The notes: generated from the letters alone by a model not told the origin. 64,000 bases of DNA from Gilliamella sp. wkB178 (GCF_001690705.1 NZ_LZGK01000011.1:372001-436000); one strand, 5' to 3'. Shown: positions 11,422 through 22,391, counted from the first letter of the stretch. Made by a program: numbers and translations.

Positions 11422-12525
11422 ATGATCGCAGTTAGCCAGCTGTTTATTTACCCAATTAAATCCATGAAAGGGATTGCGTTAACTGAAGCAATAACCGCTA
11501 GCGGCGGTTTTGAGCATGATCGCATTTTAATGATTAGTGAACCCGATGGTACCTTTATTACCGCAAGGCAGTTCCCTGAACTTTTAAAACTTGAAACTAA
11601 AATAGTAAATAATGCAGTACATATTTCACTACCCTCTCGCGAATCCATTAGTATCAATTTTGATGATTTTTCCAATACCAATGAACCCACTGAAGTATGG
11701 GGGAATCATTTTATGTTGCATATTGCCTCAATTAGAGTCAACCAATTTTTAAGTCAATTTTTACAAAAAGATGTGCAATTACGTTGGCTTGGCAATAAAT
11801 TATCTCGGCGCACTAAACGTTACCCCGAAGTGCCGGTTAGTTTTGCCGATGGTTATCCATATTTATTATTGAATGAAGCTTCGTTTGCTTATTTGCAACT
11901 ACAATGCCCTGAAAAGCTCAATATTAACCAATTTCGAGGAAATATTATTATTAAGGGCGCATTACCTTTTGCCGAAGATGGCTGGAAAACGATAAAAATT
12001 GGCGATGTGATATTTGATATTGTTAAACCTTGCACTCGTTGTGTAATAACCACCATTAATGTCGACTCAACCAATTACTTAGACAACAATGAACCACTCA
12101 CGACATTACGTTATTTCCGGGCGGATGAACAAGGAAAAATTGATTTTGGCATGAATATGATTGCCCGTAATTTTGGTAAGATTTCGCTTAATGACCCTGT
12201 CGAAGTATTAGAAAGGCAAAATGCCAAAAATTATATTAAATCTTTCCCACCAGAAAATAGTAATTTGGCTCAATCATGTACTATTACTTTCGAAGATAAA
12301 ATCATTAAAGGGAACAATCAACAAACTATCTTAGAGCAATTAGAGCAACATCAAATAACCTTACCTAATTCGTGCCGAGCCGGAATTTGTGGGCGTTGCA
12401 TGGTGATATTGCAGCAAGGAGAAGTGCAGGCACTAACACAATCAGCAATAAAAAAAAATAAGCGAATTTTAGCCTGTAGTTGTGTACCTAAAAGGGATAT
12501 TGATTTGAATTTATTAAAGAAGTGA
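11422..12525 (+). CDS. ycbX: MOSC-domain protein with C-terminal 2Fe-2S ferredoxin (YcbX)
   Basis: E. coli YcbX is a molybdenum-cofactor enzyme that reduces N-hydroxylated base analogues with CysJ as electron donor. This 367-residue copy keeps the architecture: MOSC N-terminal barrel (SQLFIYPIKSMKG), MOSC domain with the conserved cysteine segment CTRCVITT near residue 210, then a plant-type 2Fe-2S domain with SCRAGICGRCM and a last cysteine in ACSC near the C-terminus. In E. coli ycbX and zapC (ycbW) are adjacent. Here the Sel1-repeat gene is inserted between them. Confidence 0.92.
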   Translation: MIAVSQLFIYPIKSMKGIALTEAITASGGFEHDRILMISEPDGTFITARQFPELLKLETKIVNNAVHISLPSRESISINFDDFSNTNEPTEVWGNHFMLHIASIRVNQFLSQFLQKDVQLRWLGNKLSRRTKRYPEVPVSFADGYPYLLLNEASFAYLQLQCPEKLNINQFRGNIIIKGALPFAEDGWKTIKIGDVIFDIVKPCTRCVITTINVDSTNYLDNNEPLTTLRYFRADEQGKIDFGMNMIARNFGKISLNDPVEVLERQNAKNYIKSFPPENSNLAQSCTITFEDKIIKGNNQQTILEQLEQHQITLPNSCRAGICGRCMVILQQGEVQALTQSAIKKNKRILACSCVPKRDIDLNLLKK

Positions 12526-12618
12526 TATAAAAAAGCATTTATTATCTATAGAATGTAACAATCGTTTTAGTATCAATATAACAACAATAATTAAAGTAAA
12601 AATATAAGGTTAGTGTTA

Positions 12619-13806
12619 ATGATTCAAAAAGTATGTGTATTTACCTTTGTGTTCTTGTTTTCATCTTATGCGTTTTCGTCTAATGATTTTAGTACCGTAA
12701 CAAGTAGTTTTGACAATGGTAACAATAACCAATATCAGAAGAAATCAAATAAAGGTAAAGATAAGCCTGATTTATGGTATTACCGTGCATTTGCAAAAAT
12801 AGAAGAAGTCATCGAATCACCAGATGAGAGTCTTAGTAAGATTTCTTTCTTAAATGATGGAAATGAAAATAAGACTAACCATGCTGATATCATAAAACAA
12901 ATCGAAGAAAATCTAGATCCTAAAGATTATCCTTCAATGTTAAAACTTAGTTTTTATTATGCTGAGGATGAAGAATTAAATAAAGCGATCGAATATTTTG
13001 ATAAAGCTTGCACTTTAGAAGTATCTAGAACATGTGAATTATATAAACAACAGTTAAAACAGCCAAAGAAAAATAAGATATATTCTTTATTGCGTAAATT
13101 TGACAAGAATAATCCTGATATTAAGCTGAGTCTAGCCATTGCAAAATGGTATGAGGATTTAGAGAAAAATTTAACCGCGATCAATTACTATTCATATGCT
13201 GTTGATAAAGATCCTAAGTTATTACTTAAAATGGTGGAATTATTAAAAACTGCGAATATAGAATCTCCATCAGAATTAGAAATGGCAATAATTAAAACCT
13301 ATATTAAATATGATAGCTATATTGATGATGCTGAAATTAGATATAAAATATTTTGGCTTTACTATTATTCATCAAGTTTCGATTCTATCTTAGAAAATCA
13401 AAAAATAAGTATGTACTGGTTGGAAAAAGCAGCCGAAGCAGGACATTTTGAAGCAAAATTAAAAATCGCGGAGGAATATAAATCTGGATTTTACCTTGAA
13501 AAAAACTTTGCCAAATCTCTATATTGGTATAACAGTTATTGTAATGAGTTTAAAGAAGGTGAGTATCACTTTGATTATTGTTCTCCATTTATTAATAAAG
13601 AAAAAGAGATCGCCGATTTGCTTACTGAAGCTAACAATGGCGATATGGAGGCACAATTTAACCTAGGAATAAAACTAATTAATATTCAAGCATTACATAA
13701 AATAGGTATTTATTATCTGAAACAGGCAACCGATCAAGGCCATGAAGAAGCCAAATTGTATTACCTTATACATAAGGATAGACATTGGATAAATTTTTCA
13801 GGCTAG
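12619..13806 (+). CDS. Secreted Sel1/TPR-repeat protein of unknown function
   Basis: This 395-residue protein has an N-terminal signal peptide (ending around YAFSS). It is helical and repetitive, with repeat-like units such as NKAIEYFDKAC, KISMYWLEKAAEAGHFEAKL, KSLYWYNSYC and YYLKQATDQGHEEAKL, which match Sel1-like/TPR spacing. Such periplasmic proteins usually mediate protein contacts. No catalytic domain is visible. The ATG at 12619 is preferred over the GTG two codons upstream because the AAGGT before it is better spaced. It interrupts the ycbX-zapC neighbourhood and is more AT-rich than its neighbours, so it may be an accessory insertion. Confidence 0.75.
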   Translation: MIQKVCVFTFVFLFSSYAFSSNDFSTVTSSFDNGNNNQYQKKSNKGKDKPDLWYYRAFAKIEEVIESPDESLSKISFLNDGNENKTNHADIIKQIEENLDPKDYPSMLKLSFYYAEDEELNKAIEYFDKACTLEVSRTCELYKQQLKQPKKNKIYSLLRKFDKNNPDIKLSLAIAKWYEDLEKNLTAINYYSYAVDKDPKLLLKMVELLKTANIESPSELEMAIIKTYIKYDSYIDDAEIRYKIFWLYYYSSSFDSILENQKISMYWLEKAAEAGHFEAKLKIAEEYKSGFYLEKNFAKSLYWYNSYCNEFKEGEYHFDYCSPFINKEKEIADLLTEANNGDMEAQFNLGIKLINIQALHKIGIYYLKQATDQGHEEAKLYYLIHKDRHWINFSG

Positions 13807-13845
13807 ATTATTTAATAACCAAGCTGATTAGATAGGAATTTAATT

Positions 13846-14412
13846 TTAGGAAATAGCCTGCAAATCGGTTATTTCTTGCATGTTATCAACAAAATTAGGT
13901 GTTGCTGGTGTTAATCTATCATTCATAACTTTAATTGCTTCAGCAAAATTGAAAGTTTTATTCATTGCGGTGAAAGTTGGTTGCGCAATGATACACAAGG
14001 ATGCATTTTCGCCAGCTTCAACCACCAATAAAGTCGCTCTTTGATTACCTTCTTGTATATTAACTTCAACAATATCTGCAACCTTAGGTACAAACAATTG
14101 TGGTTGTTGACTAAAATACCAACTTTTAGGCATTTGTGGTTTAAGGAAGTTTGCAGCAACAATTGCATTGATTGACAATTCTATTTGCTGAGATTCATCC
14201 AAATTTAAAGATTGGCAACTATCACGGAATAAGTAATAAGCAGTGGCATCGCTAACCGAAAATGGAAATTCACCAAAAACATCAGGAATTAACATTTTAC
14301 TTGAGTAACAAGACCGAAATAACATTTCAGGTGAAACTTCTAACATCAAATTGCCATATTCATTGTCAAAATACCAACGCCAACAATCAGTCGGTCTAAA
14401 AATCATTTTCAT
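13846..14412 (-). CDS. zapC: Cell division protein ZapC
   Basis: ZapC binds FtsZ and promotes lateral association of protofilaments at midcell. The 188-residue protein aligns along its length with E. coli ZapC as I remember it: WRWYFDNEYGNLMLEV near the N-terminus, MLFRS, FLKPQMPKSWYF in the middle, then VVEAGENASLCIIAQP and IKVMNDRL near the C-terminus. It is transcribed convergently to the Sel1-repeat gene. The upstream region (14413-14600) is very AT-rich and should contain its promoter. Confidence 0.9.
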   Translation of the reverse strand: MKMIFRPTDCWRWYFDNEYGNLMLEVSPEMLFRSCYSSKMLIPDVFGEFPFSVSDATAYYLFRDSCQSLNLDESQQIELSINAIVAANFLKPQMPKSWYFSQQPQLFVPKVADIVEVNIQEGNQRATLLVVEAGENASLCIIAQPTFTAMNKTFNFAEAIKVMNDRLTPATPNFVDNMQEITDLQAIS

Positions 14413-14541
14413 TGATATGTTACCCTTTTAAATTGAACTAAATTTGTACAAAAGATAACACATTTTTTAAAAAAAATAAATAAAAAGTTAAAATAAAATT
14501 TTTTTAATTATATAATTTTTAAAAGTTTTATTAGAAATTTA

Positions 14542-14573
14542 ATTAGATCCGAATGATCTAACTTAGATCTAAT
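14542..14573. promoter_or_regulatory. Clustered GATC-centred inverted repeats
   Basis: TTAGATC-cgaat-GATCTAA (14543-14561) is a perfect 7-bp inverted repeat, immediately followed by a third TTAGATCTAA half-palindrome. Further GATC words occur at ~14596 and ~14607. It lies upstream of zapC (minus) and downstream of the ilvC terminator. It could be an operator or Dam-methylation cluster. No regulator is assigned. Confidence 0.3.
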
Positions 14574-14615
14574 TTAATCTTTTTTTAACCATTTTGATCC
14601 ACTAAGATCAATTAG

Positions 14616-14660
14616 TTTTTTATACTGAAACGTATACTTCTCAGGAAACATCTTGACAAG
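14616..14660 (+). repeat. Dispersed ~42-bp repeat, solitary copy
   Basis: This is the only copy outside the 55-61 kb block. It contains TATAC-tgaaac-GTATA, then CTCAGGAAACATCTTGACA. It lies directly beyond the ilvC terminator, matching the placement of the 55669 copy beyond a gene terminator. Confidence 0.85.
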
Positions 14661-14675
14661 ATATTTTAGACATAA

Positions 14676-14702
14676 AAAAAGGTGCTGTTCGCACCTTTTA
14701 TA
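14676..14702 (-). terminator. ilvC rho-independent terminator
   Basis: Stem AAAGGTGC (14678-14685) pairs with GCACCTTT (14691-14698), with a 5-base loop. On the minus strand it is followed by a run of T, 20 bp after the ilvC stop codon. Confidence 0.85.
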
Positions 14703-14721
14703 TTTTGATTTTAATTAACTA

Positions 14722-16200
14722 TTAACTGGCAACATTAATACGCTTCATATCGGTCATATAACTACGTAATTTACGACCAACTTTTTCTATTGGATGATTA
14801 CGGATCTCATCGTTAACGTCACGTAATTGAGCATTATCGACACTACCTTCAGGGATCGCTTTACCAAGATCACCCGGTTGTAACATTGGCATGAACTTCT
14901 TGCGTAGTAAAGGCACTGCGGTATTAGCAAATAAGTAGTTACCATATTCAGCAGTATCCGAAATAACCACATTCATTTCGTATAAACGCTTACGCGCAAT
15001 AGTATTCGCAATAAGTGGTAATTCGTGTAGTGATTCGTAATAAGCTGATTCGGCTAAAATACCGGATTCCAACATGGTTTCAAAAGCAAGTTCAACCCCC
15101 GCTTTTACCATTGCAATCATTACTACACCTTGATCAAAGTATGCTTGTTCATCAATTTTACCTTGATATTCAGCGGCTTTTTCAAATGCTGAGTCACCCG
15201 TTTCTTTACGCCATTTTAGTAGATTCACATCATTGTTAGCCCAATCCTTCATCATATTAGCCGAGAATTCACCGGAGATGATATCGTCCATATGTTTACG
15301 ATAAAGATCGGTCAAAATCACTTTTAATTCTTTGGCTAAAGCATTAGCTCTTAATTTAGCTGGATTGGATAAACGATCCATCATTAAGGTAATACCACCT
15401 TGTTTTAGTGATTCGGTGATCGTTTCCCAACCAAATTGTAATAGCTTACATGCATAAGCAGGATCCGCACCATCAGCGACTAGCTTGTCAAAACATAATA
15501 AAGATCCGGTTTGTAACATGCCACAAAGAATGGTTTGTTCGCCCATTAAATCTGATTTAACTTCGGCCACAAATGATGATTGTAATACACCTGCACGATG
15601 ACCACCAGTTGCTGCAGCCCATGCTTTAGCGATCGCTAAACCTTCCCCTTTTGGATCATTTTCCGGGTGAACTGCAATTAGTGTTGGCACCCCAAAACCA
15701 CGTTTATATTCTTCACGCACTTCGGTACCCGGGCATTTAGGTGCTGCCATAACTACGGTAATATCAGGACGAATTTTTTCACCCACTTCTACGATATTAA
15801 AACCATGAGAATAACCTAATGCGGAACCTTGTTTCATTAATGGTTGAATGGCTTGCACCACGGCTGAATGTTGCTTATCTGGAGTTAAATTAATAACTAG
15901 ATCGGCTGTTGGTATTAGTTCTTCATAGCTACCGACTTTAAAACCATTTTCGGTTGCTCTTCGCCATGAAGTACGTTTTTCAGCAATGGCTTCTTTACGT
16001 AAAGTATAAGCAATATCTAATCCGGAATCGCGCATGTTAAGACCTTGGTTTAGACCTTGAGCGCCACAACCAACAATAACAATTTTTTTACCTTTTAAAA
16101 AGTTAGCTTCTGAAGCAAATTCTTCACGCGCCATAAAACGACATTTACCAAGTTGATCTAACTTTTCCCGTAAATTTAATGTATTAAAATAGTTTGACAT
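14722..16200 (-). CDS. ilvC: Ketol-acid reductoisomerase (long class II form)
   Basis: IlvC converts acetolactate or acetohydroxybutyrate to the dihydroxy acids in valine/isoleucine synthesis, using NADPH and Mg2+. The 492 residues match the long enterobacterial form with a duplicated C-terminal domain. The Rossmann motif is [17 protein letters not shown] near residue 45, and metal-site segments include the [11 protein letters not shown] region. The frame extends to 16230, but the ATG at 16200 follows GGAGAGGAAA and starts with the conserved [11 protein letters not shown]. It is separate from the ilvGMEDA cluster ~30 kb away, as in E. coli. No ilvY gene is adjacent; yhdT is divergent. Confidence 0.96.
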   Translation of the reverse strand: MSNYFNTLNLREKLDQLGKCRFMAREEFASEANFLKGKKIVIVGCGAQGLNQGLNMRDSGLDIAYTLRKEAIAEKRTSWRRATENGFKVGSYEELIPTADLVINLTPDKQHSAVVQAIQPLMKQGSALGYSHGFNIVEVGEKIRPDITVVMAAPKCPGTEVREEYKRGFGVPTLIAVHPENDPKGEGLAIAKAWAAATGGHRAGVLQSSFVAEVKSDLMGEQTILCGMLQTGSLLCFDKLVADGADPAYACKLLQFGWETITESLKQGGITLMMDRLSNPAKLRANALAKELKVILTDLYRKHMDDIISGEFSANMMKDWANNDVNLLKWRKETGDSAFEKAAEYQGKIDEQAYFDQGVVMIAMVKAGVELAFETMLESGILAESAYYESLHELPLIANTIARKRLYEMNVVISDTAEYGNYLFANTAVPLLRKKFMPMLQPGDLGKAIPEGSVDNAQLRDVNDEIRNHPIEKVGRKLRSYMTDMKRINVAS

Positions 16201-16292
16201 TTTCCTCTCCATAACTTTAATTAAACTCATTGATTTATGTATAACTATATAGTAATTTTAATATTGCCAAAATTGATATATTTACAATATTA

Positions 16293-16311
16293 TATTGCAT
16301 AAATTGCAATA
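16293..16311. promoter_or_regulatory. Candidate LysR-type (IlvY-like) operator upstream of ilvC
   Basis: TATTGCA-taaat-TGCAATA is a perfect 7-bp inverted repeat containing a T-N11-A core, ~95 bp upstream of ilvC. E. coli IlvY, a LysR-family activator, acts upstream of ilvC, so an inducer-responsive site here is plausible. The assignment to IlvY is inference. Confidence 0.4.
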
Positions 16312-16377
16312 TACTTGCTAAGTGTGACACTTTCTTTTACTCTAGACCACCATTTATTTACTACTTAACTACTTAAC

Positions 16378-16614
16378 ATGGATACACGTTACCAACAAGC
16401 TAGTAAAGAAGCTAAACTGTCATTATTACTCACTATTATTTACCTGTTAGCATGGGTACTTAGTGCTTATTTAGGCAGCGATAAACTTGGACTACTGGGG
16501 CTGCCATTATGGTTTGAACTCTCTTGTATTTTAGTCCCTATTGGTTTTATTTTATTATGTTGGGCTATTGTAAAATTTCAATTTCAAGATATTCCCCTAG
16601 AACAAACTAAGTGA
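16378..16614 (+). CDS. yhdT: YhdT family (DUF997) inner-membrane protein
   Basis: This 78-residue protein has two hydrophobic segments (residues ~16-35 and ~44-68). It occupies the position of yhdT directly before panF, as in E. coli. The N-terminus has the family-like pattern of polar residues followed by KLSLLLTIIYLLAW. It is probably a small partner or accessory of the PanF symporter, but its function is not established. The panF start is 6 bp downstream, so the two are certainly co-transcribed. Confidence 0.85.
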   Translation: MDTRYQQASKEAKLSLLLTIIYLLAWVLSAYLGSDKLGLLGLPLWFELSCILVPIGFILLCWAIVKFQFQDIPLEQTK

Positions 16615-16620
16615 TTAAAC

Positions 16621-18084
16621 ATGCATTTTGATATAATTTTACCACTGGTTATCTACCTAATTTTTGTGTTTGCATTATCAATTTATGCCTATGTGAAACG
16701 GAAAAAGGTAAATCAATTTACGGATTATTTTATTGGCAACCGCACCATGGGCGGATTTTTGCTCGCCATGACTTTAGCAGCAACTTATATTAGTGCTAGC
16801 TCGTTTATTGGTGGTCCCGGAGCGGCTTATAAGTATGGCCTAGGTTGGGTATTGCTATCCATGATTCAAGTACCTACCGTACTACTTTCACTTGGAATTT
16901 TAGGCAAAAAATTTGCTATTTTAGCGCGTAAATATAATGCAATTACGCTAAGTGACATGCTGTATGCCCATTATAAAAGCCGTATGATTGTTTGGTTTGC
17001 CAGTATCACTTTGGTAGTGGCATTTATTGGTGCTATGACCGTGCAGTTTGTTGGTGGCGCACGGTTATTAGAGTCTTCGGTGGGGATTCCTTATGATGTT
17101 GGTCTATTAATTTTTGGTATAGGTACCGTTATTTATACCGCTTTTGGTGGTTTTAGAGCCAGCATTTTAAACGATGCCTTTCAAGGTCTAGTAATGATTA
17201 TTGGCGCGATTCTGTTATTAACCGCCATTATTTATGCTGGCGGTGGCATAACCACCATTATTGATCGTTTAACTGCAATTGATCCTGCTTTGTTAACACC
17301 ACAAGGCCCTAATAATTTTATGGATTTCCCATTTATGACTTCGTTTTGGGTCTTAGTCTGTTTTGGTGTGGTTGGTTTGCCGCATACCGCTGTACGTTGC
17401 ATGGCCTATAAAGACAGTAAAGCCGTACATCAAGGCATTATTATCGGGACTATCGTTGTGACCGTAATTATGCTAACTATGCATTTATCCGGTGCTCTCG
17501 GTCGCGTTATTGTTAGTGACTTAACCATTCCCGATCAAGTGGTGCCAACATTGATAATTAAAGTGTTGCCGCCTTTAGCTGCCGGAATTTTTTTGGCCGC
17601 ACCACTGGCTGCCATTATGTCAACGATCAATGCTCAGCTGTTACAAGTATCCTCGGTAATTATTAAAGATCTATTTTTAAGTATCAAACCTAATACTAAC
17701 TATAGTGATAAAACCTTAACTCGTATTTCGGTTACTATTACCTTTATTTTTGGTGGCTTACTTATTTTAGCTGCATGGAATCCACCTGATATGATTATTT
17801 GGTTAAATTTATTGGCATTTGGTGGGTTAGAAGCGGTATTTTTATGGCCATTAGTTTTAGGATTATATTGGTCAAAAGCTAATGCTACCGGAGCCCTGTG
17901 CTCAATGTTTGCCGGAGCAATCAGCTATACGTTACTGGCTGCTTATAATATTAAGTTATTGTCATTCCACCCAATTGTACCTTCTTTAATTATTGGATTG
18001 GTGGTGTTTATTATAGCTAACCCTATTGGCTGTATGTATAGTAAAACAGGAAAAAAATATGCCTTGGATTCAACTCAGAATTAA
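16621..18084 (+). CDS. panF: Sodium/pantothenate symporter
   Basis: PanF takes up pantothenate with Na+ across the inner membrane. The 487-residue protein is a sodium:solute symporter family member with about 13 hydrophobic segments. It has the early signature [20 protein letters not shown], and a [13 protein letters not shown] segment after the ASSFIGG motif. Its context (yhdT before, prmA after) is the conserved enterobacterial one and supports PanF over PutP or other SSS members. Its 3' end overlaps the prmA start by 26 bp. Confidence 0.92.
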   Translation: MHFDIILPLVIYLIFVFALSIYAYVKRKKVNQFTDYFIGNRTMGGFLLAMTLAATYISASSFIGGPGAAYKYGLGWVLLSMIQVPTVLLSLGILGKKFAILARKYNAITLSDMLYAHYKSRMIVWFASITLVVAFIGAMTVQFVGGARLLESSVGIPYDVGLLIFGIGTVIYTAFGGFRASILNDAFQGLVMIIGAILLLTAIIYAGGGITTIIDRLTAIDPALLTPQGPNNFMDFPFMTSFWVLVCFGVVGLPHTAVRCMAYKDSKAVHQGIIIGTIVVTVIMLTMHLSGALGRVIVSDLTIPDQVVPTLIIKVLPPLAAGIFLAAPLAAIMSTINAQLLQVSSVIIKDLFLSIKPNTNYSDKTLTRISVTITFIFGGLLILAAWNPPDMIIWLNLLAFGGLEAVFLWPLVLGLYWSKANATGALCSMFAGAISYTLLAAYNIKLLSFHPIVPSLIIGLVVFIIANPIGCMYSKTGKKYALDSTQN

Positions 18085-18925
18085 TACTACTAATGATTTG
18101 GCTGAGCATATCAGTGAACAATTGGAAGAATCTGGTGCTGTTTCAGTTACTTTTGAAGACACTTATGACACCCCAGTTTTCGAACCATTACCTGGTGAAA
18201 CCAAATTATGGGGTAATACCGACGTTATTGGTTTGTATGATGCGCAAACTGATATTAATCGGTTAAAAGCAGTACTAAATTTAGATCAATTTTCATATAA
18301 AATTGAACAGTTAGAAGATAAAGATTGGGAACGTGAATGGATGGATAATTTTCATCCGATGCAGTTTGGTCAACGTTTATGGATCTGTCCGAGTTGGCGA
18401 GAAGTCCCTGATCCTAATGCCGTTAACGTAATGTTAGATCCCGGCTTAGCCTTTGGTACTGGTACTCATCCAACAACCGCTTTATGTTTAACTTGGCTTG
18501 ATAGTTTGGATCTAAATAACAAGCTAGTCATTGATTATGGGTGTGGTTCAGGAATTTTAGCTATTGCGGCTTTAAAGTTAGGTGCCAAACAAGTAATTGG
18601 TATTGATATTGATCCGCAAGCTATCCAAGCTAGCCGCGATAATGCTGAACGTAATAATGTTAGTGAAAAATTATCGCTTTATCTAGCTAAAGACCTGCCA
18701 GATAATTTGCAAGCCGATGTGGTTGTCGCCAATATCTTAGCCGGACCACTTAAAGAGCTAGAACCACACATTAGTAAACTGGTTAAACCCAAAGGACACC
18801 TTGGTTTATCTGGAATTTTAGCTACCCAAGCACCAGCTGTTAGTTCAGCTTACCAACCCCATTTTGTGCTTGATCCAGTTGTTGAACAACAAGAATGGTG
18901 CCGTATTACTGGCAAAAAAAACTAA
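18059..18925 (+). CDS. prmA: Ribosomal protein L11 methyltransferase
   Basis: PrmA trimethylates ribosomal protein L11 using S-adenosylmethionine. The 288-residue protein begins [11 protein letters not shown], the conserved start. It has the N-terminal recognition domain, a linker with [16 protein letters not shown], and a class-I methyltransferase domain with [27 protein letters not shown] and the NILAGPL motif. The frame opens upstream within panF, but the ATG at 18059 is preceded by ACAGGA and fits family length. Translational coupling to panF is likely. Confidence 0.96.
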   Translation: MPWIQLRINTTNDLAEHISEQLEESGAVSVTFEDTYDTPVFEPLPGETKLWGNTDVIGLYDAQTDINRLKAVLNLDQFSYKIEQLEDKDWEREWMDNFHPMQFGQRLWICPSWREVPDPNAVNVMLDPGLAFGTGTHPTTALCLTWLDSLDLNNKLVIDYGCGSGILAIAALKLGAKQVIGIDIDPQAIQASRDNAERNNVSEKLSLYLAKDLPDNLQADVVVANILAGPLKELEPHISKLVKPKGHLGLSGILATQAPAVSSAYQPHFVLDPVVEQQEWCRITGKKN

Positions 18926-18961
18926 AAATTTGCTATTACCCCCTTTTAACTTCGAGAAAAA

Positions 18962-19969
18962 ATGCGTAATATAGCCGGCCTTAATTTGCTAAGCATTGGT
19001 AAGGTCACTTTAAGGAACAATTTAATCGCCGCACCAATGGCCGGAATTAGCGATCAACCATTTCGTAATTTATGTTACCGATTTGGTGCTGGCATGACGG
19101 TTTCAGAAATGTTTCTAGCAAATTCAGATGTTTGGCATACTGACAAATCAGCGTTAAGAATGATTGCCACTGATGATATCGGTATTCGTGCAGTGCAAAT
19201 TGTTGGATCTGATCCCGATGAAATGGCTAAAGCTGCCGAGTTCAATGTTAAACACGGGGCACAGTTGATTGATATCAACATGGGGTGCCCGGCTAAAAAA
19301 GTTAATAAAAAATTAGCCGGATCGGCTTTAATGCAAAATCCGGAACTAATTAAAACTATTTTACAAAAAGTTGTCGGTGCTGTGGAGGTACCGGTGACCT
19401 TAAAAATGCGGACTGGATGGGATAAAAATAATAGAAATTGCTTAGAAATCGCACAAATTGCTCAAGATTCTGGGATAAAGGCGATTACTATCCACGGGCG
19501 TACTCGTGCCTGTCTGTTTAATGGTGAAGCTGAATATCAGTCAATTAAAGCAGTTAAAGAGAAAATTAGTATTCCTATAATTGCTAATGGTGATATTTGT
19601 ACACCAGAACAGGCAAAAGATGTTTTTAATTATACGCAAGCTGATGCTATAATGATCGGCCGAGCGGCACAAGGGCGACCTTGGATATTTGAAGAAATAG
19701 CATTCTATTTAACACATGGAAAGTTACAAAAAGAGAAAACTGTCGATGAAGTTGAGCAAGTAGTACTATTGCACCTGAATGAACTTTATCAGTTTTACGG
19801 AGAATACAAAGGATTAAGGATTGCCAGAAAGCATGTAAATTGGTATACCAAGCATTATGCTGATAGCGATCAATTTAGGCGCTTATTTAGTGTACTTAAC
19901 GATACTAGTGAGCAAGTTAAAGCACTAAAAGCATTTTTTAGTAAAATTAGAAACAACCAAAAGAGTTAA
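18962..19969 (+). CDS. dusB: tRNA-dihydrouridine synthase B
   Basis: DusB reduces specific uridines in the tRNA D-loop with FMN and NADPH. The 335-residue protein has the TIM-barrel motifs [34 protein letters not shown] with the catalytic cysteine, [24 protein letters not shown] and [14 protein letters not shown]. It is slightly longer than E. coli DusB at the N-terminus (about a dozen residues before the conserved LRNNLIAAP). fis starts 8 bp after its stop codon, the classic dusB-fis operon. Confidence 0.97.
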   Translation: MRNIAGLNLLSIGKVTLRNNLIAAPMAGISDQPFRNLCYRFGAGMTVSEMFLANSDVWHTDKSALRMIATDDIGIRAVQIVGSDPDEMAKAAEFNVKHGAQLIDINMGCPAKKVNKKLAGSALMQNPELIKTILQKVVGAVEVPVTLKMRTGWDKNNRNCLEIAQIAQDSGIKAITIHGRTRACLFNGEAEYQSIKAVKEKISIPIIANGDICTPEQAKDVFNYTQADAIMIGRAAQGRPWIFEEIAFYLTHGKLQKEKTVDEVEQVVLLHLNELYQFYGEYKGLRIARKHVNWYTKHYADSDQFRRLFSVLNDTSEQVKALKAFFSKIRNNQKS

Positions 19970-19976
19970 AAATACT

Positions 19977-20273
19977 ATGTCAGAACAACGCGTTACAGCT
20001 GCGGCACTTAAATTTACAACTGTAAACTCTCAAGACCAAATAACACAAAAACCTTTGCGAGATTCAGTAAAGCAAGCTTTGAAAAACTATCTTTCACAAT
20101 TAAATGGTGAAGATCCTACAGATTTATATGAACTAGTGTTAGCTGAAGTTGAACACCCATTCCTTGATATGGTTATGCAATATACACGTGGAAATCAAAC
20201 TCGAGCAGCAAATATGCTTGGTATTAACCGTGGTACTTTACGCAAAAAATTAAAACAGTACGGAATGAGTTAG
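19977..20273 (+). CDS. fis: DNA-binding nucleoid protein Fis
   Basis: Fis is the homodimeric nucleoid protein that bends DNA, activates rRNA promoters and assists site-specific inversion. At 98 residues it has the E. coli length. The middle [20 protein letters not shown] and the C-terminal helix-turn-helix with [15 protein letters not shown] are near-identical to enterobacterial Fis. Only the first ~15 residues differ. It is expressed from the dusB operon and followed by a strong terminator. Confidence 0.98.
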   Translation: MSEQRVTAAALKFTTVNSQDQITQKPLRDSVKQALKNYLSQLNGEDPTDLYELVLAEVEHPFLDMVMQYTRGNQTRAANMLGINRGTLRKKLKQYGMS

Positions 20274-20298
20274 TCGATTATCATTAATCTATTTTTAC

Positions 20299-20332
20299 AA
20301 AAAAGCACCTTTTTGTGGTGCTTTTTATTTTT
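20299..20332 (+). terminator. dusB-fis terminator
   Basis: Stem AAAAGCACC with GGTGCTTTTT and a short T-rich loop is followed by a T-run, 25 bp after the fis stop codon. The stem is A/T-flanked on both sides, so it could also work towards the convergent rbsR. Confidence 0.85.
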
Positions 20333-20454
20333 AAAAATTCATCAAATTCCAACTCCTAAATTAAGTCATCTTCGAATTTTAGCTACATATTTAAACAATA
20401 GTTAATTTGTAATTAGTTTAATCGCTAAGACTAAATTTCGTAGTCAACCAATAA

Positions 20455-21447
20455 CTAAGCAGATAAGCGTTTAACTAGCATCGGGGTTAAAGTTAAAGTC
20501 TTAGTGGTTTGTTTAGGATTATGAAGACGATTTAATAAAGTTTGGATTGCCAGTTGACCTAATTCTTCTTTTGGTTGATGAATAGTGGTTAATGGTGGTG
20601 TCATATACTGTGCTAATTCAATATTATCATAGCCAACAATTGCCATATCTTTACCAACAACTATCCCTTTTTGATAAAGCGCCTGATAAGCCCCAATTGC
20701 CATTGCATCATTGCAACAAAAAACCGCTTGTGGTGGTTTGGCTAATTGTAATAAATTTTGCATAGCGCTAATACCCGAGGCAAATTGAAAGTCACCTTGA
20801 GCTTCATAACCTTTATAAATTGTAAGATTAGCTTGGTGCATCGCCTGACGATACCCTTGTAAACGGCATTGTGCTTGCGTATTGTTTAAAGGGCCGGTAA
20901 TACAGGCAATGCGATTATAATTTTGCTCAATTAAATATTGGGTAGCCATGGTAGCACCTAATAAAGAATTATCTTGAATAGTGTCGCAAATACCATTAAA
21001 TGGAGTCCAATCCATAATCACAATAGGTAAAGTGGGATAGCGAGCAAATATTTCTTGAGGAATAGAATAAGTTTCGGTACACATAGCTAATAAACCATCG
21101 ACTCGCTTTTGCAACAAATGTTCGATATTATTTAGCATGCGCTTATGATCACCTTCGGTATTGCACAAAATTAAATTATAACCTAACTCATAACAACCAC
21201 GCTCTACACCTTGCACCACTTCGGCAAAAAAAGGATTATTACTAGTGGTAACCAGCATACCAATAGTTTTAGTTTTATTACTTTTTAAACTTCGTGCTAT
21301 GGCAGATGGTGCATAATTAAGCTGCTTGATCGCTAATTCAACCTTATCTCGTATTAGGGGGCTGACATAACGATCATTATTGATAACATGAGAAACTGTA
21401 GATGTTGATACTTGCGCTAATTTAGCGACATCTTTCATGGTAACCAA
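20455..21447 (-). CDS. rbsR: LacI-family ribose operon repressor
   Basis: RbsR represses the rbs operon until ribose binds. The 330-residue protein has a LacI headpiece at the N-terminus ([20 protein letters not shown]) and the hinge with PSAIARSLK, then a periplasmic-binding-protein-like effector domain ([14 protein letters not shown] onwards). It is the last gene of the operon, 5 bp after rbsK, as in enterobacteria, so it autoregulates. Its likely operator is the 16-bp palindrome upstream of rbsD. Confidence 0.93.
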   Translation of the reverse strand: MVTMKDVAKLAQVSTSTVSHVINNDRYVSPLIRDKVELAIKQLNYAPSAIARSLKSNKTKTIGMLVTTSNNPFFAEVVQGVERGCYELGYNLILCNTEGDHKRMLNNIEHLLQKRVDGLLAMCTETYSIPQEIFARYPTLPIVIMDWTPFNGICDTIQDNSLLGATMATQYLIEQNYNRIACITGPLNNTQAQCRLQGYRQAMHQANLTIYKGYEAQGDFQFASGISAMQNLLQLAKPPQAVFCCNDAMAIGAYQALYQKGIVVGKDMAIVGYDNIELAQYMTPPLTTIHQPKEELGQLAIQTLLNRLHNPKQTTKTLTLTPMLVKRLSA

Positions 21448-21452
21448 AGTAA

Positions 21453-22391
21453 TTAATCTCTTTTATTATTATGCAATTGCATAAACTCATCCACTTGCTT
21501 GCGAGTTGGTATTGCAGTTTGCGCTCCGGATTTAGTCACGGAAAGAGCACCTGCCGCATGTGCATATTTAACCGCCAAATCAAGCGATTTACCTTCTAAT
21601 AAGGCAGTAACTAACATACCATTAAACGTATCTCCTGCACCAATGGTGTCAATTGCTTTAACTATAAATCCAGTAACCAGTTTACCTTTACCGTCATAAC
21701 TGACCCATGCGCCTTTGCTACCTAAGGTAATGATAACCGTTTTGATCCCTTTATTATGTAAAATTAGCGCTGCACTTTCTGCATCGTCATCAGTGAGAAT
21801 TTTAATCCCGGTTAAAAATTCAGCCTCAGTCTCATTAGGGGTAATAATATCAACATGTTTGAGTAAATCATCGGATAATTGTTGTGCTGGAGCTGGATTT
21901 AAAATCACTTGGGTATTATGTCGTTTAGCTAATCTAGCAGCTTCTTCTACGGTTGCCAAAGGTGTTTCTAATTGCATTAAAATAGCATCTGCTTGCTGAA
22001 CATCTTTTTCGAATTGCTGTAAATAATCAGGAGTAACTGTTGCATTGGCTCCGGCACAAATAGCTATTTGATTCTCACCTTGATGATTAACTAAAATTAA
22101 GGCTACTCCAGTATTTACACCTGAGACTATGGCTACCGAACAAGTATCAATCTGATCGTGTTGCAATTGTTGATGAAACTTTTTACCTAATTCATCTTCA
22201 CCCACCGCAGCAATGAATTGAATATTTGCGCCCAAACGCCCAGCAGCAACAGCCTGATTAGCACCTTTACCACCATAAGAAATTTGATAATTTGAGCCGG
22301 TTAATGTTTGCCCTGGTTTAGGAAATTCAGGTACATTCAATATATGATCGACATTAACACTGCCAAGCACAATTAATTTATTATGATTCAT
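21453..22391 (-). CDS. rbsK: Ribokinase
   Basis: Ribokinase phosphorylates ribose to ribose-5-phosphate with ATP. The 312-residue PfkB-family protein has [15 protein letters not shown] near residue 40, the [10 protein letters not shown] strand, and the catalytic [11 protein letters not shown] motif at ~250. The frame extends to 22439, but the ATG at 22391 starts the conserved [12 protein letters not shown] segment and is preceded by GGAGTATT. It lies between rbsB and rbsR in the operon. Confidence 0.95.
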   Translation of the reverse strand: MNHNKLIVLGSVNVDHILNVPEFPKPGQTLTGSNYQISYGGKGANQAVAAGRLGANIQFIAAVGEDELGKKFHQQLQHDQIDTCSVAIVSGVNTGVALILVNHQGENQIAICAGANATVTPDYLQQFEKDVQQADAILMQLETPLATVEEAARLAKRHNTQVILNPAPAQQLSDDLLKHVDIITPNETEAEFLTGIKILTDDDAESAALILHNKGIKTVIITLGSKGAWVSYDGKGKLVTGFIVKAIDTIGAGDTFNGMLVTALLEGKSLDLAVKYAHAAGALSVTKSGAQTAIPTRKQVDEFMQLHNNKRD

